From assembly GCF_005049105.1 (NCBI RefSeq), contig NZ_SUKA01000003.1:682001-746000 (forward strand): a DNA stretch of 64,000 nucleotides, written 5' to 3'. The DNA is from Sphingobacterium alkalisoli. GTDB taxonomy: Bacteria > Bacteroidota > Bacteroidia > Sphingobacteriales > Sphingobacteriaceae. Positions 1-8,279 of the stretch are shown piece after piece. Positions within the stretch are counted from its first letter, which is position 1; every line of letters begins with the position of its first letter. The position numbers and the translations under genes were made by a program. The notes beneath the pieces are model-generated. The model worked only from the letters and a program-made list of their open reading frames with translations, was not told the DNA's origin and made no database searches.

Positions 1-579
1 CTGCTCTGCCATCGCTGCAGAAATTCCCTCGAACTTTACAGCAAACGTTCCTCCAAAACCACAGCAGGTTTCTTGATCTCGCATTTCTACCAATTCAAGT
101 CCTCCGACGTGTGAAAGCAACACTCTAGGTTCTTCCTTTATCTTGCATCCCCGTAAACCAGAACAAGAATCATGATAGACTGCTGTCCCCACTAATTCAG
201 CACCAAAATATTCCTTTTTTAATACATTTACCAAAAAATTAGATATTTCATGGATATTTCTTTGCACATTCCTGCACTTATTATGTTCGATCGAATTGGT
301 AAATAGATCGTTGTAGCCGTGTTTCACCATGCCTGTGCAAGAGGCAGAAGGTGATACAATATAGTTATTTTCGGTAAAATTATTCAAGAAATTAGCCCCC
401 ACAGTCTTAGCCTCATCCCAAAAGCCCGCATTATAAGCCGGCTGCCCACAGCACGTTTGTTCACTATTGTAAATGACTTCGCAACCGGCCTTTTGCAATA
501 ACTTCACGGTATTAAACGCTGTATCAGGATACAATTGATCAATGAAGCATGGGATAAATAACTCTACTTTTTTATGCAT
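1..579 (-). CDS. (Fe-S)-binding protein, LutA-like (3' end outside window)
   Basis: The frame is open from an ATG at 579 to the window edge, giving the first 193 residues; the C-terminus is missing. The N-terminus (MHKKVELFIPCFIDQ) and the motifs CCGQPAYNAGF near residue 50 and CCGFGG near residue 179 belong to the cysteine-rich CCG-domain family, as in LutA and the glycolate oxidase iron-sulfur subunit. Family members of about 245 residues take part in lactate or glycolate oxidation in the cytoplasm together with LutB and LutC, which are not in view. The start lies only 6 bases after the stop of the upstream MFS gene, so the two are probably co-transcribed. The family call is firm; the exact substrate is inference. 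Confidence 0.85.
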   Translation of the reverse strand, partial: MHKKVELFIPCFIDQLYPDTAFNTVKLLQKAGCEVIYNSEQTCCGQPAYNAGFWDEAKTVGANFLNNFTENNYIVSPSASCTGMVKHGYNDLFTNSIEHNKCRNVQRNIHEISNFLVNVLKKEYFGAELVGTAVYHDSCSGLRGCKIKEEPRVLLSHVGGLELVEMRDQETCCGFGGTFAVKFEGISAAMAEQ

Positions 580-585
580 AAGACA

Positions 586-1893
586 CTAATTCTTCAATAA
601 TGTGTTAAACTTTAATACTCTCCACATTAAAACGAATCCTATTAAAAAAAAGACGGAAAGAAATAATGCTGAATTCCGAATATTGTGTGTTAGTTGTTCA
701 ATGATACCAAAAGTAAACAATCCAAACACAATCGCCAACTTCTCCGTGACGTCATAGAAACTAAAAAATGCCGTTGTATCTTCCATATCTTGTGGCAAGA
801 GTTTGGAATAAGTCGACCTTGATAGAGCCTGAATCCCGCCCATCATTAATCCTACCATAAAAGCAATACCGTAAAATTGGAATTCATTATTCAAAAAATA
901 AGCGGAAATACATATAAAAACCCACATCAGAACGACCACCAGTAATACCTTAATGTTTCCGTAACGCTTAGCGAAGCTCGACATTAGGTAAGCTCCAGCA
1001 ATCGCCACTAACTGAATCAATATAATTGTTGCTATTAACTTCGTAGCTCCAAGATTCAAAACCTTTTCACCAAAAGCTGCCGCTACAATCATAATCGTCT
1101 GTACTCCCATAGCATTAAAGAAATAAGCCGGTAAAAAGCGGCGAATAGGTTCTATTTGTTTTATCTCGGATAATACCTGATTAAACTCATTTTTCACCTT
1201 GTCAAAAAATACGACTTGCGTATCACCCAGTAATGGTTTCGATTCGGGTAAATAGCCAAACGGTATCTGCGCAAATACCATCCACCACAATCCTACAAGA
1301 AAAAATGAAAATCTCGCCGGAAAAGAAGCATCTATAATTCCAAACCATTCCGGCTTAAACACAAATACAAAACAGATTAATTGAAGAGTTACGCAGCCTA
1401 CATACCCGTATGCGAATCCTTGCGCACTTACCCTGTCCTGTTGATCAACAGTAGCGATCAGCGGAAGATATGAATTATTGAAGGCGACACCACCGATATA
1501 ACCCATTGCGGCAACCGCAAAAAACACAATACTTAATTCCAACGTCTCAAGTTTAAAAAAAAACAGTCCCATACAGGCTAAAGCACCTATATAAGTAAAC
1601 AACTTCATAAAAAACTTTTTCTTACCACCTAAGTCTGCGTAAGCTGACAAAAAAGGCAACGCCAGTGCCATAATTAAGTAAGCGATTGCCAATGCATAAT
1701 TGGAAAGGACTGTGTTTATTACCTCAAAACCAAAAAAACTTACGACATCTCCTTTTTCTCGTGTCGTCGTAATAGCCGTGTAATAGACCGGAAATATCGT
1801 AGAAGTGATGACAAGATTATAAGCCGAATTTGCCCAATCGTACATTGCCCAGGAACGTACAAGTTTTTTATCGTTTTTTTTTAAAACCAGCAT
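586..1893 (-). CDS. MFS transporter, UMF1/Atg22-like
   Basis: A 435-residue inner-membrane protein with about 12 hydrophobic segments. The opening (RSWAMYDWANSAYNLVITST) and the central GGIQALSRSTYSKLLP stretch near residue 358 are characteristic of the UMF1 family of the major facilitator superfamily, related to the yeast vacuolar amino-acid effluxer Atg22. The substrate in bacteria is generally unknown. The length is usual for the family. It is followed after 6 bases by the LutA-like gene and preceded 41 bases upstream by dacB on the same strand, suggesting a run of co-directional genes. No Shine-Dalgarno is visible before the ATG, as expected in this phylum. Confidence 0.85.
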   Translation of the reverse strand: MLVLKKNDKKLVRSWAMYDWANSAYNLVITSTIFPVYYTAITTTREKGDVVSFFGFEVINTVLSNYALAIAYLIMALALPFLSAYADLGGKKKFFMKLFTYIGALACMGLFFFKLETLELSIVFFAVAAMGYIGGVAFNNSYLPLIATVDQQDRVSAQGFAYGYVGCVTLQLICFVFVFKPEWFGIIDASFPARFSFFLVGLWWMVFAQIPFGYLPESKPLLGDTQVVFFDKVKNEFNQVLSEIKQIEPIRRFLPAYFFNAMGVQTIMIVAAAFGEKVLNLGATKLIATIILIQLVAIAGAYLMSSFAKRYGNIKVLLVVVLMWVFICISAYFLNNEFQFYGIAFMVGLMMGGIQALSRSTYSKLLPQDMEDTTAFFSFYDVTEKLAIVFGLFTFGIIEQLTHNIRNSALFLSVFFLIGFVLMWRVLKFNTLLKN

Positions 1894-1934
1894 TTTTTTT
1901 ATTGATTTACGAAGATACCATTTGTTTTAGAATA

Positions 1935-3251
1935 TTAATAGTTTTGACGAATGAACGTCATTATTCGCACCATCTCTTTACGTACAGGAGTGGCACTTCC
2001 TATAAAATTATTATTCAAAAAAGAGAATGCATACCTCCTCCCCGTACGCGTCACTAGATAGCCCGATTGACAATGTACAGCGTGAATAGTTCCTGTTTTG
2101 GCCCAAACAAAGGGGACACCCTGATCCAATGCATAAGCCGTTTTTAAAGTTCCATCGATACCGCCGGCAGGAAAGTAATTAAATAATTGGTTGTAATCCG
2201 GAAAAATCTCCTTCACGGACACTAATAGTTCAACCATACTTCTCGGAGTTACCTTATTATATGTCGATAAGCCACTTCCATCACGCAACTGTATAGAATC
2301 CGTAAATAATTTATAAAACTTGTCTTGCATTTCGACACGCAAGGAATCCGTTTGGAATTCCCTATATTTTATCTTTGCAGCTACCATAGTAAGGTGTTCC
2401 GCCAAAAAATTATCACTAGGAAGCATCATTTCGCGTAAAACCACATTTCTGGGCACGGAATAAAGTGTTTTTGTATCCGATGGTTTGCTATAGTTACTTA
2501 ATAGTCTAATATTAACAGACAATGTGTCCGATAATAAATTGACGAAAAGACTGTCTGACCAATGAAACGGTTTACTTGAACGATAGGACGCACTCGGATT
2601 TACATTCGTTAGCTCAAAGGCATTGGAATGGAAATCACGAATGATATTAAAATGTCGGGCGTATTTCTCCCTAATGGTTAGTTTGTTATTAAATAGTTTC
2701 GGAAAAGCGATAATATCTTTCCCTAAAGCTTTAAAGCGAACTAAATTACCATATATAGGAAATACAGCTATTTCGGGTTGATAATCATAAGCATAATCTT
2801 CAATAGACCACCCTTCTCTATAAAATGGTTCAGCAGTTTGTTGGGATACATAAAATAATTTTTTATTCGAAAATTTCAAAAAATTATACACCCGACGCGA
2901 ATCTAGAATAGGATGCAGAAATGTGGGATCGCCCGTACCCCAAAATAATAAAGAGTCTCCCTTTTCAATATACTCGATTCCGGGAATAGAATCTCCAATA
3001 ATTTTTAAAGAGGCAAATAATGTAAAAACCTTTGTATTTGATGCGGGGGTAAAATGCTTATCTTCGTTATTACCATAGACAAATCTGTTACTGTCCAAAT
3101 CATATAAGCTAAACCCATAATAGTGTTTATTCAGAACTGACGAACCCTTAAATAGTTCTTGCAACGTATCAAAATTTTGTGCCTGTACGGTCGATAAAGG
3201 AAATAGAACACCTATTAAACATAACGACACATTCTTCAAGAAATTAATCAT
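1935..3251 (-). CDS. dacB: D-alanyl-D-alanine carboxypeptidase/endopeptidase (PBP4, peptidase S13)
   Basis: A 438-residue periplasmic penicillin-binding protein that trims or cleaves D-Ala-D-Ala cross-links in peptidoglycan. The three active-site motifs of the S13 family are present: SNTK at residues 71-74 with the nucleophilic serine, SDN at 279-281 and KTG at 385-387. I place the start at the ATG at 3251 because it begins a clean signal peptide (MINFLKNVSLCLIGVL, cleavage after AQA-like sequence near residue 25). The frame is open to an ATG at 3293, but the extra 14 residues are charged and would spoil the signal peptide. The MFS gene follows 41 bases downstream. Confidence 0.9.
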   Translation of the reverse strand: MINFLKNVSLCLIGVLFPLSTVQAQNFDTLQELFKGSSVLNKHYYGFSLYDLDSNRFVYGNNEDKHFTPASNTKVFTLFASLKIIGDSIPGIEYIEKGDSLLFWGTGDPTFLHPILDSRRVYNFLKFSNKKLFYVSQQTAEPFYREGWSIEDYAYDYQPEIAVFPIYGNLVRFKALGKDIIAFPKLFNNKLTIREKYARHFNIIRDFHSNAFELTNVNPSASYRSSKPFHWSDSLFVNLLSDTLSVNIRLLSNYSKPSDTKTLYSVPRNVVLREMMLPSDNFLAEHLTMVAAKIKYREFQTDSLRVEMQDKFYKLFTDSIQLRDGSGLSTYNKVTPRSMVELLVSVKEIFPDYNQLFNYFPAGGIDGTLKTAYALDQGVPFVWAKTGTIHAVHCQSGYLVTRTGRRYAFSFLNNNFIGSATPVRKEMVRIMTFIRQNY

Positions 3252-3342
3252 GAATCCAAAATAACATTTTTTTGGATAATTGTGGTGTAACAATTAAAAT
3301 TATTAAAAAACGTATCCGTCATCTCTAGCGAACTTAACTACC

Positions 3343-3519
3343 TTATTCTGCCGATACCTCTTGCTTTCGTTGATTACAAACACGCATTAGCATCTTGCAA
3401 TCGTTTACACAATCCTCAAAAGATTGGTTATTGGTTAAAAAAAGCTGTTTTAAAAAGCAAGTCATCGTCGTCATCGCGAACTTGAGGAACGATGGTGACA
3501 GCTCTATCTTCAATAACAT
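3343..3519 (-). CDS. possible small cysteine-containing protein (58 aa)
   Basis: A small open frame (58 codons) lies directly downstream of the symporter gene and reads through most of an otherwise empty 240-base gap. The product would begin MLLKIELSPSFLKF and carry cysteines at residues 21, 37, 41 and 48, the last three in a helical C-x3-C-x6-C arrangement (FEDCVNDCKMLMRVC). A competing 35-codon frame (3428-3535), one base out of register, starts with an ATG that shares a base with the stop codon of the symporter (TAATG) and has an acidic RDDDDD stretch. Only one can be the main product, and neither is recognised. I favour the longer one because its C-terminal half looks protein-like, but the call is weak. 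Confidence 0.35.
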   Translation of the reverse strand: MLLKIELSPSFLKFAMTTMTCFLKQLFLTNNQSFEDCVNDCKMLMRVCNQRKQEVSAE

Positions 3520-3534
3520 TAAGTGTGGGTTGCA

Positions 3535-4992
3535 TTATTGTTCACCAGAATAGGCTTTCTGGGTTAATTCAGTTCTGAAGGGAGCCTCTTCATCAAATTG
3601 CCCCTCCCATTTAGCCACGACTACGGTTGCTAAACAGTTTCCGATTACATTGACGGAAGTCCTAGCCATATCCATCAGCTCATCGATACCTAATATAGCA
3701 GCAATAACAAAAGTTGGCAACCCAAATTGATCTGCTGTTGCAATCAACACGATCAGAGAAGCTCTTGGAACTGCGGCAACTCCTTTTGAAGTAATCATTA
3801 ACGTAAAAGCGATAAGAAGCTGTTCTCCAATAGTAAGATCTATACCAGCTGCCTGGGCTACAAATATGGATGCTAAAGATAGGTATAAAGAAGTGCCATC
3901 TAGATTAAAGCTATAGCCAGTAGGTATTACAAAAGAAACGATTTTTCGTGGTACTCCAAATTTTTCCATATTTTCCATCGCCTTTGGCAATGCTGCGTCC
4001 GAACTTGTGGTGGCAAAAGCTATCGAGACGGGTTCTTTGATTGCATTCAGAAATTGCTTAATGGGTACCTTTAGAAATAAAGCGATAGGGAACAAAATGA
4101 ATCCCAGAAACAACAATAAAGCAAAATACAAACTTCCTAATAGCATAAATAGATTTTTAAGAATATCCACGCCGAGATGTCCAACTGTATAAGCCATAGC
4201 AGCTCCTACGCCAATTGGAGCAAATAACATAACAATGTTAGTGAATTTAAACATTGCTTCCGACAAACTTTCGGTAAAGTCGACAAGGGGTTTCCGCTTC
4301 TTCTCCTCTACCATGGCCAAACCAATACCGAAGATTACTCCGAAAATAACAATTTGTAACACTTTGTTCTCGTAAACAGCTTTTACAACGTTTTCAGGAA
4401 AAGTATCCCTTATAAAAGCGTTAAATTTATATACCCAATGGGTGTCGGCATCTATATGTTGTAACGCGCGCTGGTCAGCGTCTGTTATAGTAGTTGTTTG
4501 TGGCAGTTCTTCGTGTGGCATGTTTTCTACGTCGACACCTACCCCCGCCTTGGTTAAATTGATTACAAATAGACCTATGAAGATCGCAAATGACGTCGCT
4601 GTAAAAAAGTAAAGCATCGATTTCCAAGCCATACGTCCTACGGACTTCAAATCTGAATGTCCTGCGATACCGAATACCAACGTTGCAAATAAAATAGGTC
4701 CGACGATAGTCTTGACAAGCTTAATAAAGCCTTGGCTTAAAGGTTGCATCGCACGTGCCAAATCCGGAAAATCCAATCCAACAAAGACGCCTAGCACCAA
4801 GCATGTGAGAATCCAAGTGGTTAGGTTTTTACGAGATATTCCATTTAATATCAACACTATAGCTGTAATCCAACGAACCCCAATCATTATCCGGGGGCTC
4901 ACCCCTAGCCAGTCGAATTCATAAAATATAGTGGTTATAATAGCTATGGAAACTGTAATCAGGGTTACAAAACCGATTCGCTTTTTCGACAT
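3535..4992 (-). CDS. dicarboxylate/amino acid:cation symporter (DAACS family)
   Basis: A 485-residue inner-membrane Na+ or H+ coupled symporter of the GltP/DctA family, importing C4-dicarboxylates or glutamate/aspartate. Family landmarks are visible: the N-terminal GPILFATLVFGIAGH helix, the re-entrant-loop serine motif ATTSSDAALPKAM near residue 326, and FNLDGTSLYL (the NMDGT-type cation site) near residue 359. The protein is longer than the usual 400-430 residues because of about 65 extra N-terminal residues holding two additional hydrophobic segments. The substrate cannot be decided from the sequence. It appears to be a single gene, possibly coupled to a short downstream ORF through a TAATG overlap. 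Confidence 0.9.
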   Translation of the reverse strand: MSKKRIGFVTLITVSIAIITTIFYEFDWLGVSPRIMIGVRWITAIVLILNGISRKNLTTWILTCLVLGVFVGLDFPDLARAMQPLSQGFIKLVKTIVGPILFATLVFGIAGHSDLKSVGRMAWKSMLYFFTATSFAIFIGLFVINLTKAGVGVDVENMPHEELPQTTTITDADQRALQHIDADTHWVYKFNAFIRDTFPENVVKAVYENKVLQIVIFGVIFGIGLAMVEEKKRKPLVDFTESLSEAMFKFTNIVMLFAPIGVGAAMAYTVGHLGVDILKNLFMLLGSLYFALLLFLGFILFPIALFLKVPIKQFLNAIKEPVSIAFATTSSDAALPKAMENMEKFGVPRKIVSFVIPTGYSFNLDGTSLYLSLASIFVAQAAGIDLTIGEQLLIAFTLMITSKGVAAVPRASLIVLIATADQFGLPTFVIAAILGIDELMDMARTSVNVIGNCLATVVVAKWEGQFDEEAPFRTELTQKAYSGEQ

Positions 4993-5070
4993 CTAGATCA
5001 TAATTTAAATTTCAGCAACAAAAATAGAAAAATACAAAGGCAAACCAAATTATTACGTTTTAACCTTTCA

Positions 5071-5106
5071 AAAAAAAAGCATCATCCTCCTGGACAATGC
5101 TTTTTC
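5071..5106 (-). terminator. terminator after ferredoxin gene
   Basis: Nine-base arms AAAAAGCAT and ATGCTTTTT flank a 14-base loop just downstream of the ferredoxin stop. Read on the minus strand the hairpin is followed by a run of U residues. It separates the ferredoxin from the symporter gene. Confidence 0.65.
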
Positions 5107-5121
5107 AAAATGTATATTGTT

Positions 5122-5472
<351 letters not shown>

Positions 5473-5514
5473 TTATAACCTCACAATTATAATAAATAAA
5501 CTAATTTTGTATTT

Positions 5515-5546
5515 CAAAGGTAGCACCTTCATTGTATACTATCAAC
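5515..5546 (-). promoter_or_regulatory. promoter of the ferredoxin gene
   Basis: On the minus strand a TTG (within 5543-5546) is followed after about 20 bases by TACCTTTG (5515-5522), matching the Bacteroidota TTTG-N17-23-TAnnTTTG promoter. This would start transcription about 40 bases before the ferredoxin ATG. Two further minus-strand TAnnTTTG boxes occur at 5557-5564 and 5591-5598, so several starts are possible. Confidence 0.5.
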
Positions 5547-5559
5547 AAAATGTATACAA
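5532..5559. promoter_or_regulatory. inverted repeat in divergent promoter region
   Basis: TTGTATAC (5532-5539) and GTATACAA (5552-5559) form a perfect 8-base inverted repeat with a 12-base spacer. It overlaps the promoter elements between the ferredoxin and acyl-CoA reductase genes. The geometry suits a dimeric repressor or activator site, but no regulator is identified. Confidence 0.35.
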
Positions 5560-5636
5560 AGTTAGTAGGTTATCTACTTATTTGACAATACAAAGATAAA
5601 TCAAATATTTATCAGAACAATTCTAAATAAAATATT

Positions 5637-6650
5637 TTGACAAAGGACACACGTATTCAAGCATTGGGCCAATTGGGGAAATGGATGCTAAATTTAGATG
5701 AAACCTCTCTTCATACTATCCAAAGAGCTCATTATAAAAATCCTTGGTATACCGAAGAGTATATTTTAAAGCAATTTCAGTCTCTTGGGCAGCAATTGAC
5801 AGACGAGAAGCTTAACCAATGGTTGGCAAACTATCCCGATATCGAATCTTCCAAAATAGTAGGTCTTGTCTTAGCGGGTAATCTTCCTTTGGTAGGCTTT
5901 CATGATATTCTAGCGGTACTCATGTCCGGATTTGTGGCACAAATCAAAGTTTCATCAGATGATGCCGGATTAACACCCATGGTACTTGACAGGTTGGCTC
6001 AAGTAGAACCGCTGTTTGCCTATAAAATAGATTTAGTTGATAAGTTAGCCAATTACGATCTTATTATAGCTACCGGATCAAACAACTCGGCGCGTTATTT
6101 TGAATATTATTTTTCCAGTAAACCTCATATAATTCGTAAAAACAGAAATTCCGTGGCTATTCTTACAGGTAAAGAAAGTGAAGAAGATCTAAAAAAAGTG
6201 GGTTATGACATCTTTGATTACTTTGGCCTAGGCTGTAGATCTGTTTCCAAGATATTTATTCCGTCAGGTTACCCTGTTTCAACATTCTTTGAAGCGATTG
6301 AGCATTTCAATCAATCAAAGGCGCATTTCAAATACAACAACAATTATGATTATAACAAATCTATTTATCTTATTAATGGCGAAAAGCACTTTGACAACGG
6401 TTTTTTATTATTAAAAGAAGATAAAAACATTGCATCCCCTTTAGCTGTTGTATTTTATGAGGAATACGATAACATCAAAGATGTAGTTAACACAATCAAC
6501 AATTGTAGAGAACGCATTCAGTGTGTAGTAACAGACGGATCTTTTGACCTCGAAGTTCCGGTCTTTCCTTTAGGATCAAGTCAGTGTCCTGCGCTCGACG
6601 ACTATGCAGATGGTGTTAATACATTGGACTTTCTATTTGCTAACCAATAA
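5637..6650 (+). CDS. acyl-CoA reductase (LuxC-like)
   Basis: A 337-residue cytoplasmic enzyme related to the LuxC acyl-CoA reductases of the aldehyde dehydrogenase superfamily, expected to reduce fatty acyl-CoA or an acyl-enzyme to the aldehyde with NADPH. Visible landmarks are GLVLAGNLPLVGFHDILAVL near residue 78 (nucleotide-binding region), IATGSNNSARYFEYYF near residue 142, and GLGCRSVSKIFIP near residue 200, where the cysteine sits at the expected nucleophile position. An in-frame stop at 5628-5630 limits the start: the only conventional choice is the TTG at 5637, so this gene uses TTG. It is divergent from the ferredoxin gene. The family is clear; the physiological substrate is not. Confidence 0.82.
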   Translation: MTKDTRIQALGQLGKWMLNLDETSLHTIQRAHYKNPWYTEEYILKQFQSLGQQLTDEKLNQWLANYPDIESSKIVGLVLAGNLPLVGFHDILAVLMSGFVAQIKVSSDDAGLTPMVLDRLAQVEPLFAYKIDLVDKLANYDLIIATGSNNSARYFEYYFSSKPHIIRKNRNSVAILTGKESEEDLKKVGYDIFDYFGLGCRSVSKIFIPSGYPVSTFFEAIEHFNQSKAHFKYNNNYDYNKSIYLINGEKHFDNGFLLLKEDKNIASPLAVVFYEEYDNIKDVVNTINNCRERIQCVVTDGSFDLEVPVFPLGSSQCPALDDYADGVNTLDFLFANQ

Positions 6651-6670
6651 ATTTGAATTTATAACGTTAG

Positions 6671-6704
6671 TTTCATAACGAATCCATAAAAAATTCTAAC
6701 TTTG
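6671..6704 (+). promoter_or_regulatory. promoter with -7 box 6 bases before the ATG
   Basis: TAACTTTG (6697-6704) matches the TAnnTTTG box, with a weak TTTC (6671-6674) 22 bases upstream in the -33 position. The ATG of the next gene is at 6711, so transcription would begin at or next to the start codon and the mRNA would be leaderless or nearly so. Confidence 0.5.
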
Positions 6705-6710
6705 CTATAT

Positions 6711-6914
6711 ATGTATTTAATTAAAGTAAAAGGCATTGCTAAAATTCCAGATTATGTGCAATTACGCGATGATTCGTTTACATTACTAGCATATTTTAGA
6801 GTAGATAGACCAGATAAGTCGTTAGAAAAAATAGGTCTCGGAGACAAAATGGCGTATATTATGGCAATCGTTAATGATCTGCCGTTTGGTCAAATAAAGA
6901 AAATCGAATTATAG
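6711..6914 (+). CDS. conserved small protein of unknown function
   Basis: A 67-residue protein starting MYLIKVKGIAKIPDYVQLRD. It has alternating strand-like and helical stretches, no signal peptide and no membrane segment, so it is probably cytoplasmic. The ATG at 6711 is preferred over an in-frame TTG at 6702 because the promoter -7 box overlaps the latter. It lies 3 bases before ftsE, which suggests one transcript and perhaps translational coupling. I recall similar short proteins upstream of ftsE in related genomes, but I cannot assign a function. Confidence 0.7.
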   Translation: MYLIKVKGIAKIPDYVQLRDDSFTLLAYFRVDRPDKSLEKIGLGDKMAYIMAIVNDLPFGQIKKIEL

Positions 6915-6917
6915 AAC

Positions 6918-7598
6918 ATGGCAGAAAACACCGTAATTAGACTCAAAAATGTCGATATATATCAGCAGAAACATCTCGTTTTATCGCATGTCAACATGGA
7001 CATTGCAAAAGGAGAATTTATTTATTTAATTGGACAATCAGGTACCGGAAAAAGTAGCTTATTGAAAATCATATACGGAGATCTGTATATTGCGAATGGC
7101 GAAGGTATGATTGCTGGATTTGATTTAAAAAAACTCCATGAAAACGAAGTTCCATTTCTCCGCAGAAAGCTAGGGATTGTTTTTCAAGATTTTCATTTAT
7201 TAAATGATAGAACAGTTGAAAAAAATCTAGAGTTTGCACTAAAGGCAACAGGCTGGACCGAGAAAGGAATGATTCAAAGCAGGATGTTGGATGTATTGGA
7301 AAAAGTTGGCCTACGTTCTAAGTTAAAAAAAATGCCCCACGAATTATCGGGAGGCGAACAGCAAAGGGTTGTCATCGCGCGTGCTTTGTTAAATAATCCC
7401 GAAATTATACTTGCGGACGAGCCTACCGGAAATTTAGACCCTTCAACATCTGAGGAAATTGTGTTGTTACTTCGAGATATTGCTGCTTCCGGAACATCAG
7501 TTTTAATGGCTACCCATGATTATCAAATTATTCAGAATCTTCCTGCTCGGATCATAAAAACCTCAGACGGTGCGTTGCATGACAACGTAAGCCTCTAA
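6918..7598 (+). CDS. ftsE: cell-division ABC transporter ATP-binding protein FtsE
   Basis: A 226-residue ABC ATPase. Walker A is GQSGTGKS near residues 38-45, the Q-loop is in GIVFQDFHLL, the signature is LSGGEQQR near 144, Walker B is IILADEP near 163, and the switch histidine is in MATHD. The sequence follows FtsE rather than LolD in its FLRRKLGIVFQDFHLL block. FtsE works with the membrane protein FtsX at the septum to control peptidoglycan hydrolases; ftsX is not adjacent here. The gene follows the 67-residue protein by 3 bases. FtsE and LolD-type ATPases are hard to separate by eye, so the symbol is probable rather than certain. Confidence 0.82.
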   Translation: MAENTVIRLKNVDIYQQKHLVLSHVNMDIAKGEFIYLIGQSGTGKSSLLKIIYGDLYIANGEGMIAGFDLKKLHENEVPFLRRKLGIVFQDFHLLNDRTVEKNLEFALKATGWTEKGMIQSRMLDVLEKVGLRSKLKKMPHELSGGEQQRVVIARALLNNPEIILADEPTGNLDPSTSEEIVLLLRDIAASGTSVLMATHDYQIIQNLPARIIKTSDGALHDNVSL

Positions 7599-7653
7599 AT
7601 CAACTGACATAAAATCTTAAATGCGACATTTTGTAAGTACATCAATGCAGCGT

Positions 7654-7667
7654 ACTGACAGGGTGTC
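7654..7667 (+). promoter_or_regulatory. candidate heat-shock motif upstream of grpE
   Basis: ACTGACAGGGTGTC lies 72 bases before the ATG at 7740. A closely similar block, ACTGTCATCCTGTC, lies 70 bases before the htpG ATG on the other strand. The common pattern is ACTGnCAnnnTGTC followed by a T/A-rich stretch. Shared sequence and distance suggest a common promoter or operator for chaperone genes. Confidence 0.5.
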
Positions 7668-7739
7668 GTTTATTTTATAATGGCAAAATTATTGAGAAAT
7701 CTCAAGAAGCTTTTTAAGTATATTAAAAATAGGGCGATA

Positions 7740-8267
7740 ATGAACGAACAACAAGAAAATACCCAAGAAGAGAATTTAGAGCAAGAAGATACGCTGCAGA
7801 CGGAGCAAGAAACCGTATCAAGGGAAGAGAAACTAGCACAAGAATTGACGGAATCAAATGACAAATATACCCGTTTAGTTGCTGAATTTGATAATTATAA
7901 GAAACGTACCTCTAAAGAACGTATTGATCTTATTCAATCTGCTGGCCAAGGCGTGATTACTAAATTACTTCCAATAATAGACGACTTTGATAGAGCGCTT
8001 CATGCCATGTCTACAGCCCTAGATGTTGAATCTGTAAAACAAGGAATTGAGTTGGTAAATTCGAAATTCAGAAAACTGTTGGAAAACGAAGGACTCAAAG
8101 AGATGGAAGTGTTGGGGCAACCTTTTGATGCAGAATACCAGGAAGCTATTACGGCGATTCCGGCTCCGGTTGAAGATCAAAAAAACAAAGTATTAGACGT
8201 TGTGGAGAAAGGTTACTTTTTAAATGATAAAGTAATCCGTTTTGCAAAAGTGGTGATTGGACAATAA
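7740..8267 (+). CDS. grpE: nucleotide exchange factor GrpE
   Basis: A 175-residue cytoplasmic co-chaperone that promotes ADP/ATP exchange on DnaK. An acidic, glutamine-rich disordered N-terminus precedes the long dimerising coiled coil, with the GrpE-typical AEFDNYKKRTSKER near residue 48 and the DDFDRAL element. The C-terminal wing contains GQPFDAEYQEAI and VLDVVEKGYFLNDKVIR. I start it at the ATG at 7740 rather than the in-frame ATG at 7680: the shared motif at 7654-7667 then sits 72 bases upstream, as in htpG, and the extra 20 residues would be basic and unlike GrpE. dnaJ follows after 12 bases. Confidence 0.93.
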   Translation: MNEQQENTQEENLEQEDTLQTEQETVSREEKLAQELTESNDKYTRLVAEFDNYKKRTSKERIDLIQSAGQGVITKLLPIIDDFDRALHAMSTALDVESVKQGIELVNSKFRKLLENEGLKEMEVLGQPFDAEYQEAITAIPAPVEDQKNKVLDVVEKGYFLNDKVIRFAKVVIGQ

Positions 8268-8279
8268 CCTTAATATAAC

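Noticed and set aside
1830..2057. Plus-strand frame bridging the MFS and dacB genes
   Set aside because: It is antisense to the ends of two well-supported genes and has no protein-like features.
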